From Terriglobia bacterium (GTDB lineage: Bacteria; Acidobacteriota; Terriglobia; Terriglobales; Acidobacteriaceae): DNA of 64,000 nt. The translations under genes and the position numbers were made by a program. The notes beneath the pieces were generated by a model. It saw nothing but the letters and a program-made list of their open reading frames with translations, had not been told where the DNA came from and made no database searches. Location: the NCBI GenBank assembly GCA_020073495.1, contig JAIQFD010000001.1, positions 372,001 through 436,000 on the forward strand, read 5' to 3'. This document shows, in pieces, positions 10,326 to 17,665 of this stretch (the first letter of the stretch is position 1; every line of letters begins with the position of its first letter).

Positions 10326-10412
10326 TTACTTCACGCGATCGCAGAAACGCACATAGGCAATGGAAATCGCAAAGAATGCGATCGAAATGGCCACGAAGAT
10401 CAGATCCTGCAT
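10326..10412 (-). CDS. 28-residue membrane peptide upstream of kdpF
   Basis: The frame starts MQDLIFVAISIAFFAISIAY and ends VRFCDRVK: a single membrane helix with a short positively charged tail. A clear AGGAG ribosome site lies 8 nt upstream. It sits 12 bp ahead of kdpF in the same direction. Similar tiny frames ending in a [RG]CDR motif often precede kdpF in other genomes (from memory, not checked here). It may be an extra small subunit or regulator of the pump. Confidence 0.7.
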   Translation of the reverse strand: MQDLIFVAISIAFFAISIAYVRFCDRVK

Positions 10413-10427
10413 ACGCGAGCTCCTAAT

Positions 10428-10589
10428 TCAAACTTTCAATTGACTGTTCTTGCTCGAAGGTCGCAGTGGTTTCCTTCCCGATTTCCTGAGCTGGTCGAGC
10501 TCCCCCAATACCCGCCAGCCAAGGCGGATTAGATATGCGAGAAGTCCGACAGCAGCCAACGCTGCAACGGTCTCAAGTCCGTTAACCAT
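10428..10589 (-). CDS. 53-residue single-helix membrane protein, kdp operon
   Basis: The frame starts MVNGLETVAALAAVGLLAYL, one membrane helix, and continues with a charged cytosolic tail (RVLGELDQLRKSGRKPL). It lies 15 bp before the 28-residue peptide and 12 bp after the next upstream frame, so it looks like part of the kdp transcript. Function is unknown and no family is recognised. Confidence 0.5.
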   Translation of the reverse strand: MVNGLETVAALAAVGLLAYLIRLGWRVLGELDQLRKSGRKPLRPSSKNSQLKV

Positions 10590-10601
10590 TGTGCGTCCGC
10601 C

Positions 10602-10919
10602 TCACAACCTATGTCGAATGTCTTCTGATCCTTCCGGGAGTGCCACGCTTGGTCGAGAGGTGTTGCGCCGGGTTTTCAGAAGGTGTGGATACATCGGGAT
10701 CACTCTCCCGAGAGGGATGGGTGAATCCGCATGCTGGGGAAACACGTCTTGGTCGCGTTCACTTTCACCATCCTCACCGCTATCGTGCTCCGGCCCGACC
10801 TGCACCAGGTAGCCCAATCGTGCGGCTCTACCTTCCCTGCCGCAGATGGCAATCAGGAACCGAACCATGAATAGCACCGAGCTGGTGCATATCGCAACGA
10901 GAATGGGAGTCAACAGCAT
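10602..10919 (-). CDS. 105-residue hypothetical protein, first gene of kdp operon
   Basis: The product has one N-terminal membrane helix (MLLTPILVAICTSSVLFMVRFLIAIC) and a polar, low-complexity C-terminal region rich in Pro, Arg and Glu. Its position directly upstream of the small kdp membrane genes, and downstream of a candidate operator array, suggests it is the first cistron of the operon. The C-terminal half does not look conserved, so the reading frame is only moderately supported. Confidence 0.45.
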   Translation of the reverse strand: MLLTPILVAICTSSVLFMVRFLIAICGREGRAARLGYLVQVGPEHDSGEDGESERDQDVFPQHADSPIPLGRVIPMYPHLLKTRRNTSRPSVALPEGSEDIRHRL

Positions 10920-10998
10920 TTGAGAACTCGACTCGGAGGGACCAGCACGCGGAGCGGTCCGCGATCTCGTCTCCTCACAGCAACATTGGATACCGTCG

Positions 10999-11042
10999 TA
11001 CGTAAAACTTGTCTAAAGAGTGCATAAAGAAGTTGTAACGCC
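10999..11042 (-). promoter_or_regulatory. Array of 11-bp direct repeats facing the kdp operon
   Basis: Read on the minus strand, four contiguous 11-mers occur: GGCGTTACAAC (11032-11042), TTCTTTATGCA (11021-11031), CTCTTTAGACA (11010-11020) and AGTTTTACGTA (10999-11009). The shared core is TTTAY at positions 4-8 of each repeat. Exact 11-bp spacing is the hallmark of tandem binding by OmpR/PhoB-family regulators, and KdpE belongs to this family. A -10-like TATCCA follows 6 bp after the last repeat, as in class II activated promoters. Confidence 0.6.
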
Positions 11043-11098
11043 ATTGTTTGCTGCGCTTGTTCCCCTTCCGAGACCTGCGGTGAGCGGCTTATTCGGGG

Positions 11099-11142
11099 GC
11101 AGTTATGAAGTCTTTACGAGGGTTTTATTCGGTCTTTACGGC
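11099..11142 (+). promoter_or_regulatory. Array of 11-bp direct repeats facing the divergent gene
   Basis: On the plus strand four contiguous 11-mers occur: GCAGTTATGAA, GTCTTTACGAG, GGTTTTATTCG and GTCTTTACGGC. They share the TTTAY core of the array at 10999-11042 but point the other way. The last repeat ends 5 bp before the candidate -35 at 11148. Both arrays could be bound by the same response regulator, so that the kdp operon and the plus-strand gene respond together. Confidence 0.6.
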
Positions 11143-11147
11143 TTCTC

Positions 11148-11176
11148 TTGTCCAATCAGAGTAGCCGGATTATGTA
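11148..11176 (+). promoter_or_regulatory. Candidate promoter of the divergent small gene
   Basis: A -35-like TTGTCC (11148-11153) and a -10-like TATGTA (11171-11176) are separated by 17 bp, just downstream of the repeat array. The -10 is poor, as expected for an activator-dependent promoter. A transcript starting near 11184 would have a leader of about 12 nt containing GGAGG before the GTG at 11196. Confidence 0.4.
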
Positions 11177-11195
11177 AAGTTCGGCTGGAGGCGAG

Positions 11196-11360
11196 GTGAC
11201 TTCACTCACGGCAGTTCTGGGTTTCTTATTGCTGTTGGGCCTGCTACTAACCGGAAGTCAGATTCGGCGGCGGCAACTGAAGAGCAACGAGAAAAGGCCA
11301 CACCAGCAGCCAATGAAGGCGAGCACAGCAGCTTTTGGCTGTCAGTCGACAACTCACTGA
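11196..11360 (+). CDS. 54-residue membrane peptide divergent from kdp
   Basis: A GTG-started frame (GGAGG 4 nt upstream) encodes TSLTAVLGFLLLLGLLLTG, one strong membrane helix, followed by a basic tail (SQIRRRQLKSNEKRPHQQP). It is preceded by the operator array and promoter described above and is the only plus-strand frame here. Function is unknown; co-regulation with K+ uptake is inferred from position only. Confidence 0.45.
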   Translation: MTSLTAVLGFLLLLGLLLTGSQIRRRQLKSNEKRPHQQPMKASTAAFGCQSTTH

Positions 11361-11403
11361 CCTTTGGCCACGAGGATGCTTACAGTTTCGGCTCTCTGGT
11401 CGA

Positions 11404-12009
11404 TCATGATTCGCTGATACGGTTACTCGTCTCCAGGATCGAAACGATAACCAACCCACGGCTCAGTAATAAGGTAGCGCGGCGCGATCCCAGCGCCAAC
11501 TGGCCCTTGCGGCAGAGGTCGATAGCCTCGGCCAGCGATTTGATCGAGTACTGGTCGGCGTGGAAACCCATGGAGTTCTCGGAGATCATGAAGTCGATGT
11601 AGAGCTGCGCCTGGCGCTGGTATTGGCGCGCTTGCTCCATGTCGGTTTCGCTGGCGCCGGCGTCCTTGGCCGCCTTGATGTCGTGGATCAGGTCCATGAG
11701 GGCATCGAGGGCGATGTTGCACGTGTCATAGAAGCGGGTCTGGATCTCCTCGACCCGGTCCTTCAGCTCCTTCTCCGGCCAGCGATGACAGGTCTGGCAG
11801 GCGCGGTTGATGTTGAGCAGGGGCGAGCGCACGTCGTGGTCGCTGATCTTCAGGCCGCCCTCGCGGGTGTAGGGCATGTGGCAGTCGGCGCAGGCGTTGG
11901 GGTCATTCGTGAGGTAGGAATAGCCTTTGGCGTAGACGAAGGTGTACAGGCCAAGGCCGAGGGCAACACCAACCAGGATGCCGAGGACGATCGTCGCAGT
12001 GCTTCGCAT
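11404..12009 (-). CDS. Chimeric cytochrome: NrfH N-terminus joined to NrfA C-terminus
   Basis: Residues 1-40 (IVLGILVGVALGLGLYTFVY, AKGYSYLTNDPNAC) are the membrane anchor and first heme approach of NrfH, the quinol-oxidising subunit of nitrite reductase. From residue 40 the sequence reads CADCHMPYTREGGLKISDHD, then VRSPLLNINRACQTCHRWPE and later ENSMGFHADQ (H150), which is the C-terminal part of pentaheme NrfA with its last two CXXCH hemes. The join falls at the heme motif, where NrfH normally has CANCH. The catalytic CXXCK heme and six or so other hemes of a normal NrfHA pair are absent, so nitrite reductase activity is not expected. It may be a deletion product. The last 20 residues look unlike NrfA. 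Confidence 0.75.
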   Translation of the reverse strand: MRSTATIVLGILVGVALGLGLYTFVYAKGYSYLTNDPNACADCHMPYTREGGLKISDHDVRSPLLNINRACQTCHRWPEKELKDRVEEIQTRFYDTCNIALDALMDLIHDIKAAKDAGASETDMEQARQYQRQAQLYIDFMISENSMGFHADQYSIKSLAEAIDLCRKGQLALGSRRATLLLSRGLVIVSILETSNRISES

Positions 12010-12030
12010 GGGCGCCTCAGATCGGGACTG

Positions 12031-12459
12031 CTAGCGGAGCGCGCCCAGTTGTGTGCCGGCCCCGCCGTGGCAGGCACCGCACATCATCTGTCCTTCCATG
12101 GAGTTCAGCTTCCGCTGAACCGCGACTGCGGTGCCGTCCTTGCCATCGTCGGAAGTGTCGTGATCGAGATGGAAGCGGACGGCGTCCGACAAGCGCGATT
12201 CCAACTCCAGTTGCTGGCGGATGACTGGATCGCCGCTCGTGATATGCACCCGCGTCATTGCCATGGTGCGCAGGAGGTCTAGGATCTCAGCGGTCTGGGC
12301 CTGCTCTTCTTGGAGTTGCCGCATGGGGACTACACGGATCAAGGCGCGCTTGGTCATGCGCGGCCCGGGGGCGTCTTCCAGCCCATAGCGAGGTTGCGGG
12401 GCCTGGGCATCGAGGGGAATAGCCAGAACGAGGACGACAAGGAACAGGAAGCGTTTCAT
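12031..12459 (-). CDS. Periplasmic monoheme c-type cytochrome, unknown partner
   Basis: The 142-residue product has a signal peptide (MKRFLFLVVLVLAIPLDAQA) and a single C-terminal heme motif CGACH at residues 127-131. The start ATG at 12459 has AGGAGG 6 nt upstream. The middle is helical and charged. It lies 21 bp before the NrfH/NrfA chimera and may pass electrons within this cytochrome cluster. No named family is recognised. Confidence 0.7.
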   Translation of the reverse strand: MKRFLFLVVLVLAIPLDAQAPQPRYGLEDAPGPRMTKRALIRVVPMRQLQEEQAQTAEILDLLRTMAMTRVHITSGDPVIRQQLELESRLSDAVRFHLDHDTSDDGKDGTAVAVQRKLNSMEGQMMCGACHGGAGTQLGALR

Positions 12460-12624
12460 GGCCGGCCTCCTCGCAGGCAGCCTAGTGCGGAGCAGGCCCC
12501 GCAGGGGAGGACGGCGGTCACATGAATCTGTGACCTGGTCCGAAGGGACGAGCACGGGGATCGGGCGCCGGGATCGATCCCCTCACCACAAGGGACACAA
12601 GGACGCACGAAGGAACATGACGGA

Positions 12625-13962
12625 CTAGTGCGCAACGGGCTTCTTGGCCGGCGCAGGTGGTACGGCCGGCTTTTTCACCGCGCGCGGGGCGGGCGCCCGC
12701 ACCGCCGGGACAGCGCCCTTGCGCATCTGCTCGGCCAGATCCCTGATCTCGGTGAGGTCGCGGCGCATCTCGCTCCAGCCGTACCAGAGAGCGTAGTCCG
12801 GACTTTGGTGGAAGGTGCCCTGGAAGGCTCGCATGCGATGTTCCAGGTGCATGACGAAGAGCTTCTGCTCGATCACGGTGGGGGCGTCGTGGAAGGTCAG
12901 CAGGTCGGGGAATGGGTAGGCGTAATTGGCCGGCTTCTTGAGCACGCCGTCCTTGTAGAGCGCCGCGACCGCCCGGATGGCTTCGGCCAAAAGGTGGTCG
13001 GCTTCCCGGATCATGTCGTCGCCCTTGGCCAACTGTTGTTTGGCGAAGTTCGAAGAGTGGCACTGGTTACAGGTCTTGAGCGCCTTGTCGCGCTCCTGCT
13101 GCCAGTCGTTCTGGTCGAGACGTGCCACTTCGGCGGCCTTCACTACGTCGAGCCGGGCGGTGGGTTTGCCAGCAGGATCGAGCACACCCAGTGCCTGGAG
13201 GATGACGGCGCGGTCGGCGGCCCACTGCTTGTCATCGGGCATGGGCAGGCGGACGGCGAGGAAGCCCCAAGCGGTGCGCACACCGTGGTCGCCGTTCTGC
13301 ATGTGGCAGGTCTGGCAGGTGGGTGCGGCCGAGGTTTCGGGGATGGCCTTGGTCGCGATCAGCGTATGGCGCACGCCGTGCTTGGACGAGGAGTACATCT
13401 CCCACTGCGGGTGGTCGAAGCCCATGTGGCAGGTCTGGCAGGCCTCGGGCTGCTTGGCCTCGGCGACGGAGAAAGTGTGGCGCGTGTGGCAGGAGTCGCA
13501 GGAGGCGACGCCAAAGCCGCCCGTCGTCTGGCGAAGCTCCTTGATCTCCTGGTCAGTCTTGAGGCCGATCTTGTGACAGCCGCCGCAGCCCTTCATGCCC
13601 TCGATGAGCGCCATGGGCTGATAATGGATGGTGGGCATGGCTTTCATCGCGGCCCAGGCAAAGGAGTGCTTGCCCTTGGTGAACTGCGCGAGCTGGCGAT
13701 CGTGGCAGGCGCCGCAGGTATCGGGGGTGGGGATCTTGACCTGGTCAACGTCCTTGGCGGAGTGGTGCTGGTCGCCGTGACAGACGTCGCAGGTGATGCC
13801 GCCTTTGCTGTGCTTCGACAATTCCCAGTCAGAAACGATGTTGGGCGTGACGCCCTTATGGCAGGTCACGCAATCGGAGGGTTTCGCCGCGGCGGGCTGC
13901 TGGGCTGAAACGACGATCGGAAGAAAAAGGATGAATGCGACGACGACCGCTCTGTAGCTCAT
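12625..13962 (-). CDS. Octaheme c-type cytochrome, hydroxylamine oxidoreductase-like
   Basis: The 445-residue product has a signal peptide and eight CXXCH motifs: CVTCH, CDVCH, CGACH, CGGCH, CDSCH, CQTCH, CQTCH and CNQCH. The segment CHMGFDHPQWEMYSSSKHGVR and the C-terminal helical region ending YALWYGWSEMRRDLTEIRD fit the HAO-like octaheme family. Members either oxidise hydroxylamine or, when the crosslinking tyrosine is absent, reduce hydroxylamine or nitrite; I cannot settle which from sequence alone. The tail is Ala/Pro/Lys-rich. AGGAG lies 8 nt before the ATG. It heads a small cytochrome cluster and acts in the periplasm. Confidence 0.85.
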   Translation of the reverse strand: MSYRAVVVAFILFLPIVVSAQQPAAAKPSDCVTCHKGVTPNIVSDWELSKHSKGGITCDVCHGDQHHSAKDVDQVKIPTPDTCGACHDRQLAQFTKGKHSFAWAAMKAMPTIHYQPMALIEGMKGCGGCHKIGLKTDQEIKELRQTTGGFGVASCDSCHTRHTFSVAEAKQPEACQTCHMGFDHPQWEMYSSSKHGVRHTLIATKAIPETSAAPTCQTCHMQNGDHGVRTAWGFLAVRLPMPDDKQWAADRAVILQALGVLDPAGKPTARLDVVKAAEVARLDQNDWQQERDKALKTCNQCHSSNFAKQQLAKGDDMIREADHLLAEAIRAVAALYKDGVLKKPANYAYPFPDLLTFHDAPTVIEQKLFVMHLEHRMRAFQGTFHQSPDYALWYGWSEMRRDLTEIRDLAEQMRKGAVPAVRAPAPRAVKKPAVPPAPAKKPVAH

Positions 13963-13998
13963 AAGTGTGCTCCTGCGTACAGATTGGTGTTCGTTAAG

Positions 13999-14022
13999 AG
14001 AGACGCCCTGACGGGCGTCTCT
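13999..14022. repeat. Dispersed inverted repeat, copy 1
   Basis: A 10-bp perfect stem (AGAGACGCCC / GGGCGTCTCT) with loop TGAC is followed by CTACG-type flank. A second near-identical copy lies at 21970-21993. Both are intergenic, next to a gene end, and may act as terminators or REP-like elements. Confidence 0.7.
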
Positions 14023-14045
14023 ACGCCAACGAAATTATACGCGGG

Positions 14046-15452
14046 TCAGCCGATGGGCGGTCTCTTGCGGTGCCAATCGCTGTGCCGCTGGAAGAGGGTT
14101 GCGGCGGCGAGCACTGCGTGTTCGCCAAGTACGGGGCCAACGAACTGGATGCCGACGGGTTTGCCGCCTTCGAAACCGCAGGGGACGCTGATCGCGGGCA
14201 GGCCGCACATGTTGCCGATGCCGCCAATGGGATCCGAAAAATCAAGGGCCTCGTCCAGGTTGGCCTCGATGTTGGTGGCGGTGGCAGGCAGCGATGCGGC
14301 GGCGAGCACGTCCACCTTCTTGAAAATCTCGCTCATCCTCTTCTGGCAAATGGCGCGGACGCGATTGGAGCGGATGAAGTCGGAAGCGGGGATCTGCTGG
14401 GAGACGTAGCCGCCGATCTTCCCTGCCGGGTCGACCAGCTCAGAGACACGCCCGGATTCGATGAGGTCGTGGAAAGCGGCAGCGCCTTCGACGGAAATGA
14501 TGGTGCCGGCGGCAGCTTCCCAGGGGCCTTCGGGGAGAGCGATGTCCTGAAACTGCGGCCCATTCTTCGCGAGAACCTCTTTCGCGGCGTTCACCGCCGA
14601 TTCGATGCCGGGCGACACCTTCTTCCACTGGTTGGTGAGCCAGCCGATGCGCAGCGGTTTCTTGCGGTCGAGGGTCGCACGAAACTCGAAGCGCGCCTCG
14701 TTCGGTCCGGGCAGAGATCCGGGACCGAGAGGATCGTGTCCGGCGATAGCGGCGAGCACGAGCGCGCAATCCTGCGCCGCACGGCACATGGGGCCGATCT
14801 TGTCCATGGAGTATGCCAAGGCCATAGCGCCGTGGCGCGAGACGCGGCCATAGGTTGGACGCAGTCCGGAGACGCCGCAGAAGGCCGAGGGACAGACGAT
14901 GGATCCCCAGGTTTCGGTGCCGATGGCGAAGGCCGCCTGTGCCGAGGCGACGATGCCGCCGGAGCCGCTGGACGAACCGCAGGTCCAGCAGGTTTCGTCC
15001 CAGGGGTTCTTGGCGGGGCCTTGCAGGGAGGCGGAGGCGAAGCGATATCCCATGCCGCCGGCCAATTCGATCATGGCAGCTTTGCCGAGTAGGACGGCGC
15101 CGGCCTGGTTCAGCTTCTCGATGATGGTGGCATCGAAGTCGAACTTCTGGTTGGCGTAGGGCTTGGCGCCCCAGGTGGTGGGATAGCCCTTCACCGCCAG
15201 CAGATCCTTCGCGGCATAGGGGATGCCGTGCAGCGGGCCGCGATACTTCCCTGCCGCAACCTCCTTGTCGGCGGCCTGCGCCTGCTGGAGAGCGAGATCG
15301 CGGGTGAGTGTGGCGTAAGAGTTCAGCTTGGCGCCGAGCTTGGCGCTGCGGTCCAGATATGCCTGAGTGAGTTCGGTGGAGGACAGCTTGCGGGTCTTGA
15401 TGCGCTCCCCCAGTTCGGCCACGGTAAGATAGAGGACGTCTTCGCCGATCAT
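14046..15452 (-). CDS. Amidase signature-family hydrolase
   Basis: The 468-residue protein carries the amidase Ser-cisSer-Lys triad region: Lys82 in IPYAAKDLLAVKG, the Gly/Ser-rich GSSSGSGG at residues 159-166, and Ser184 in GTETWGSIVCPSAFCG. The C-terminal region has the usual GLPAISVPCGFEGGKPVGIQ. It hydrolyses an amide or transfers ammonia; GatA of the Glu/Asp-tRNA amidotransferase belongs to the same family, but no gatB or gatC is adjacent, so a stand-alone amidase is more likely. Its start overlaps the stop of the Tat-signal protein gene by 4 bp, indicating coupled translation. Confidence 0.9.
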   Translation of the reverse strand: MIGEDVLYLTVAELGERIKTRKLSSTELTQAYLDRSAKLGAKLNSYATLTRDLALQQAQAADKEVAAGKYRGPLHGIPYAAKDLLAVKGYPTTWGAKPYANQKFDFDATIIEKLNQAGAVLLGKAAMIELAGGMGYRFASASLQGPAKNPWDETCWTCGSSSGSGGIVASAQAAFAIGTETWGSIVCPSAFCGVSGLRPTYGRVSRHGAMALAYSMDKIGPMCRAAQDCALVLAAIAGHDPLGPGSLPGPNEARFEFRATLDRKKPLRIGWLTNQWKKVSPGIESAVNAAKEVLAKNGPQFQDIALPEGPWEAAAGTIISVEGAAAFHDLIESGRVSELVDPAGKIGGYVSQQIPASDFIRSNRVRAICQKRMSEIFKKVDVLAAASLPATATNIEANLDEALDFSDPIGGIGNMCGLPAISVPCGFEGGKPVGIQFVGPVLGEHAVLAAATLFQRHSDWHRKRPPIG

Positions 15453-15802
15453 TGCGCGCTCCTCACCAGGTGCAGAACGGTGGCTGGTTCGTCCGCGTTA
15501 TCGAGCGGAAAGGCGCGGAGCTTTTCGACGCCCGACATGCCCTCGGTGATGTTCTTGCGGACCTCGGCCTTCTGGTCGTCGGTCAAGCGGTCGCCGTATT
15601 TGCGAAGCAGGTTCTGGATGCGGGCTTCGGCCTCGGCCTGGAGTTCGGGCGAGAGCTTGGGCTTCTCGGGAGGCTTCTCCGGCGGCTTGGCGGCCGCCTT
15701 TTCCTGCTGTGCGAGCAGATCGTGTGGAAGGACGGCAGCAGTGGCGGCGGCCAGGGCCGCACTGCGGGCAAAATCACGGCGGGAAAACTTGTCTTTGGAC
15801 AT
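15449..15802 (-). CDS. Tat-signal small protein coupled to the amidase
   Basis: The 117-residue product begins MSKDKFSRRDFARSAALAAA, a twin-arginine export signal (SRRDF), then LLAQQ as a likely cleavage area. A Lys/Pro/Glu-rich linker and a helical domain (LSPELQAEAEARIQNLLRKYG) follow. It overlaps the amidase start by 4 bp. The mature part is unlike a redox enzyme; it may be an exported partner of the amidase. Function unknown. Confidence 0.75.
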   Translation of the reverse strand: MSKDKFSRRDFARSAALAAATAAVLPHDLLAQQEKAAAKPPEKPPEKPKLSPELQAEAEARIQNLLRKYGDRLTDDQKAEVRKNITEGMSGVEKLRAFPLDNADEPATVLHLVRSAQ

Positions 15803-15904
15803 GGCGCGCGAAAGCCTAATGGGAAGCGAGCCGCGGCGTCAACGTTAAGATCTCAACACCAAAGAACACGAAGGCTTTTACGAGGGAACGCAAGGGGAAA
15901 CCGG

Positions 15905-17590
15905 CTAGAAGGTGAAGGACAGGCCGCCGCGGATAGAGCGGGCGGACTGGACGAGGTACACCGTCTGGCCGTCCTGGGCGAGGACGGGGATGTAGCCCTG
16001 CGCCAGGAGATTGCGGAGGTCAACGATCGCTTCCATGCGTCCCGGCAGGAATGAGGAGGTGGGAAGCGGTTGGCGCAGGAACACGTTCAGGTAGGGGTCG
16101 GCCTGACCGGGCGAAGCATTGAACAGATCCACCGGAGTGAGCGCTCCGCCGCTGGTCCACTTGTAGGAGGCGATCCAGCGCGTCTTGTAGCGGGGGATGC
16201 CGCCGGCGATCTTGCCGGTGAAAGCATGACGGCGCTCGTTGTGCAGCGATGCCTGGACGCTCTCCCAATCGGCGGCGGAGCGGTCGAGGGCGACCACGCC
16301 GCCGAAGGCGTAGTCCACGGTCGCAGTGAGCTCCTGGGCCAGTTTGCGCGAGTACACCACGCGGACGCCGTTGGTAGAGAGCGTGCCGCCGTTGTAGGTG
16401 AAGGTGCCGGAGTAGACGTCGGGCAGAAAGTCGCTAGACGCCGCGGTCACGTCCCCCACGCCCACCAGCGCGGCGTTGCTGATCTGGTCGGAGTACAACG
16501 CGACCTGGAAGTTGTTGCCAGCGAGCCGATGCGAGAGCGATAGCTCGTGGTGGTGAGCGCGCTCCAGCGCGGGCTGCGACTCGGCCAGCGACATGCGCGG
16601 CCCGGACTCGCTGAGGTCGGCGGGCGCGGTGTCGAATCCCTTGGCCCCGCGCATATCCGGCTCCGAAGTGGCGTAGCGGTACTGCACGATGGTGCCGGAC
16701 GTCACATGGACGGCCACGGAGCCGAAGGGTCGGAAGCCGGAGACGCGTTGCCCGAACTGGACAGTCTGGAGTTCGCCGCCATAGTTCAGCTCTACGACGT
16801 CTGCCAGAGTGATGCCGTCGGTGGCGCTGAGCGCCAGGGCCTCGAGGGCGCCGTCCGCGATGGTGTTGCCGGGGGAGCCGAAGCGACGGACGGTAAGGGC
16901 GAACTCGGGGTGCAAGCCGTTGGAGAAACGGTGGCTGTATGCGGCGCGCACCACGCCAGCGGGGCCGTTGCCGTATCCCAGGTTGCCGTCGAAGGAGAGT
17001 GTGCCGGAAGAAAAGATCGACTGCTGGACGCTAAAAGCGGTGCCCATGGCGGGAGCGGCGCCGAAGCCTTCCGCCTCCGACCCGGCGAGAAAGACGACCT
17101 GGCCCTTGAGACGGCGGTCGTCGCTCTTCTGCTCGCTGACCAGCACGGGCGGTCCGTCGTCCAGCACGCGCAGGATGGGCCGGTTGGCGGATGAACGCAG
17201 GGTCCACTTCCAGTCGTCGTCGTCCTCGGAGACACGAGGCCGGGCGGGCAGGAACTGGGCCGCCTCGAACAACGTGTTGAGCGTGAGGTTGATGATGAGG
17301 TGGGCGCCGGGAGCGACGCTCACATTCTCGCGCATGGAGGGCAGGAATGCGGGCGCGGTGACGCGCACGTCATAGGTGCCGGGCGCAAGGTCGGCGGCGG
17401 AGAAATGTCCCTTCGCGTCAGTGAAGACGACCCGGGCGGATGGACCGGCCGCGATCTCGACGGCGGCGCCCATCTGGGGCGAGCCGGTGGAGGTGCGCAC
17501 GAAGCCGGAGATCGTGGCGGGCTTGCCGCCGGCACACGCAGGCAAGGAGATCGCCAAGAGCAATGCGACGAGTCCGAGCTTGCGAGCCAT
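15905..17590 (-). CDS. Carboxypeptidase-regulatory-like domain plus barrel-like surface protein
   Basis: The 561-residue product has a signal peptide ending LLLAISLPACAGG, which could be a lipobox. A carboxypeptidase regulatory-like (transthyretin-fold) domain spans about residues 28-110 (ISGFVRTSTGSPQMGAAVEI, GHFSAADLAPGTYDVRVTAP). The rest is a long beta-rich region with alternating aromatic strands and a C-terminal RGGLSFTF, as in outer-membrane TonB-dependent-like barrels. No plug domain is visible and it is shorter than a full receptor. Role is unknown; such proteins are abundant in Acidobacteriota. Confidence 0.7.
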   Translation of the reverse strand: MARKLGLVALLLAISLPACAGGKPATISGFVRTSTGSPQMGAAVEIAAGPSARVVFTDAKGHFSAADLAPGTYDVRVTAPAFLPSMRENVSVAPGAHLIINLTLNTLFEAAQFLPARPRVSEDDDDWKWTLRSSANRPILRVLDDGPPVLVSEQKSDDRRLKGQVVFLAGSEAEGFGAAPAMGTAFSVQQSIFSSGTLSFDGNLGYGNGPAGVVRAAYSHRFSNGLHPEFALTVRRFGSPGNTIADGALEALALSATDGITLADVVELNYGGELQTVQFGQRVSGFRPFGSVAVHVTSGTIVQYRYATSEPDMRGAKGFDTAPADLSESGPRMSLAESQPALERAHHHELSLSHRLAGNNFQVALYSDQISNAALVGVGDVTAASSDFLPDVYSGTFTYNGGTLSTNGVRVVYSRKLAQELTATVDYAFGGVVALDRSAADWESVQASLHNERRHAFTGKIAGGIPRYKTRWIASYKWTSGGALTPVDLFNASPGQADPYLNVFLRQPLPTSSFLPGRMEAIVDLRNLLAQGYIPVLAQDGQTVYLVQSARSIRGGLSFTF

Positions 17591-17665
17591 CCTAGCTACC
17601 TCCTCCCCGCCCTGTCACCCCCATGGCATGGCGGAGACCCCAATCCGATTCCGGCGTTGCCGGGC

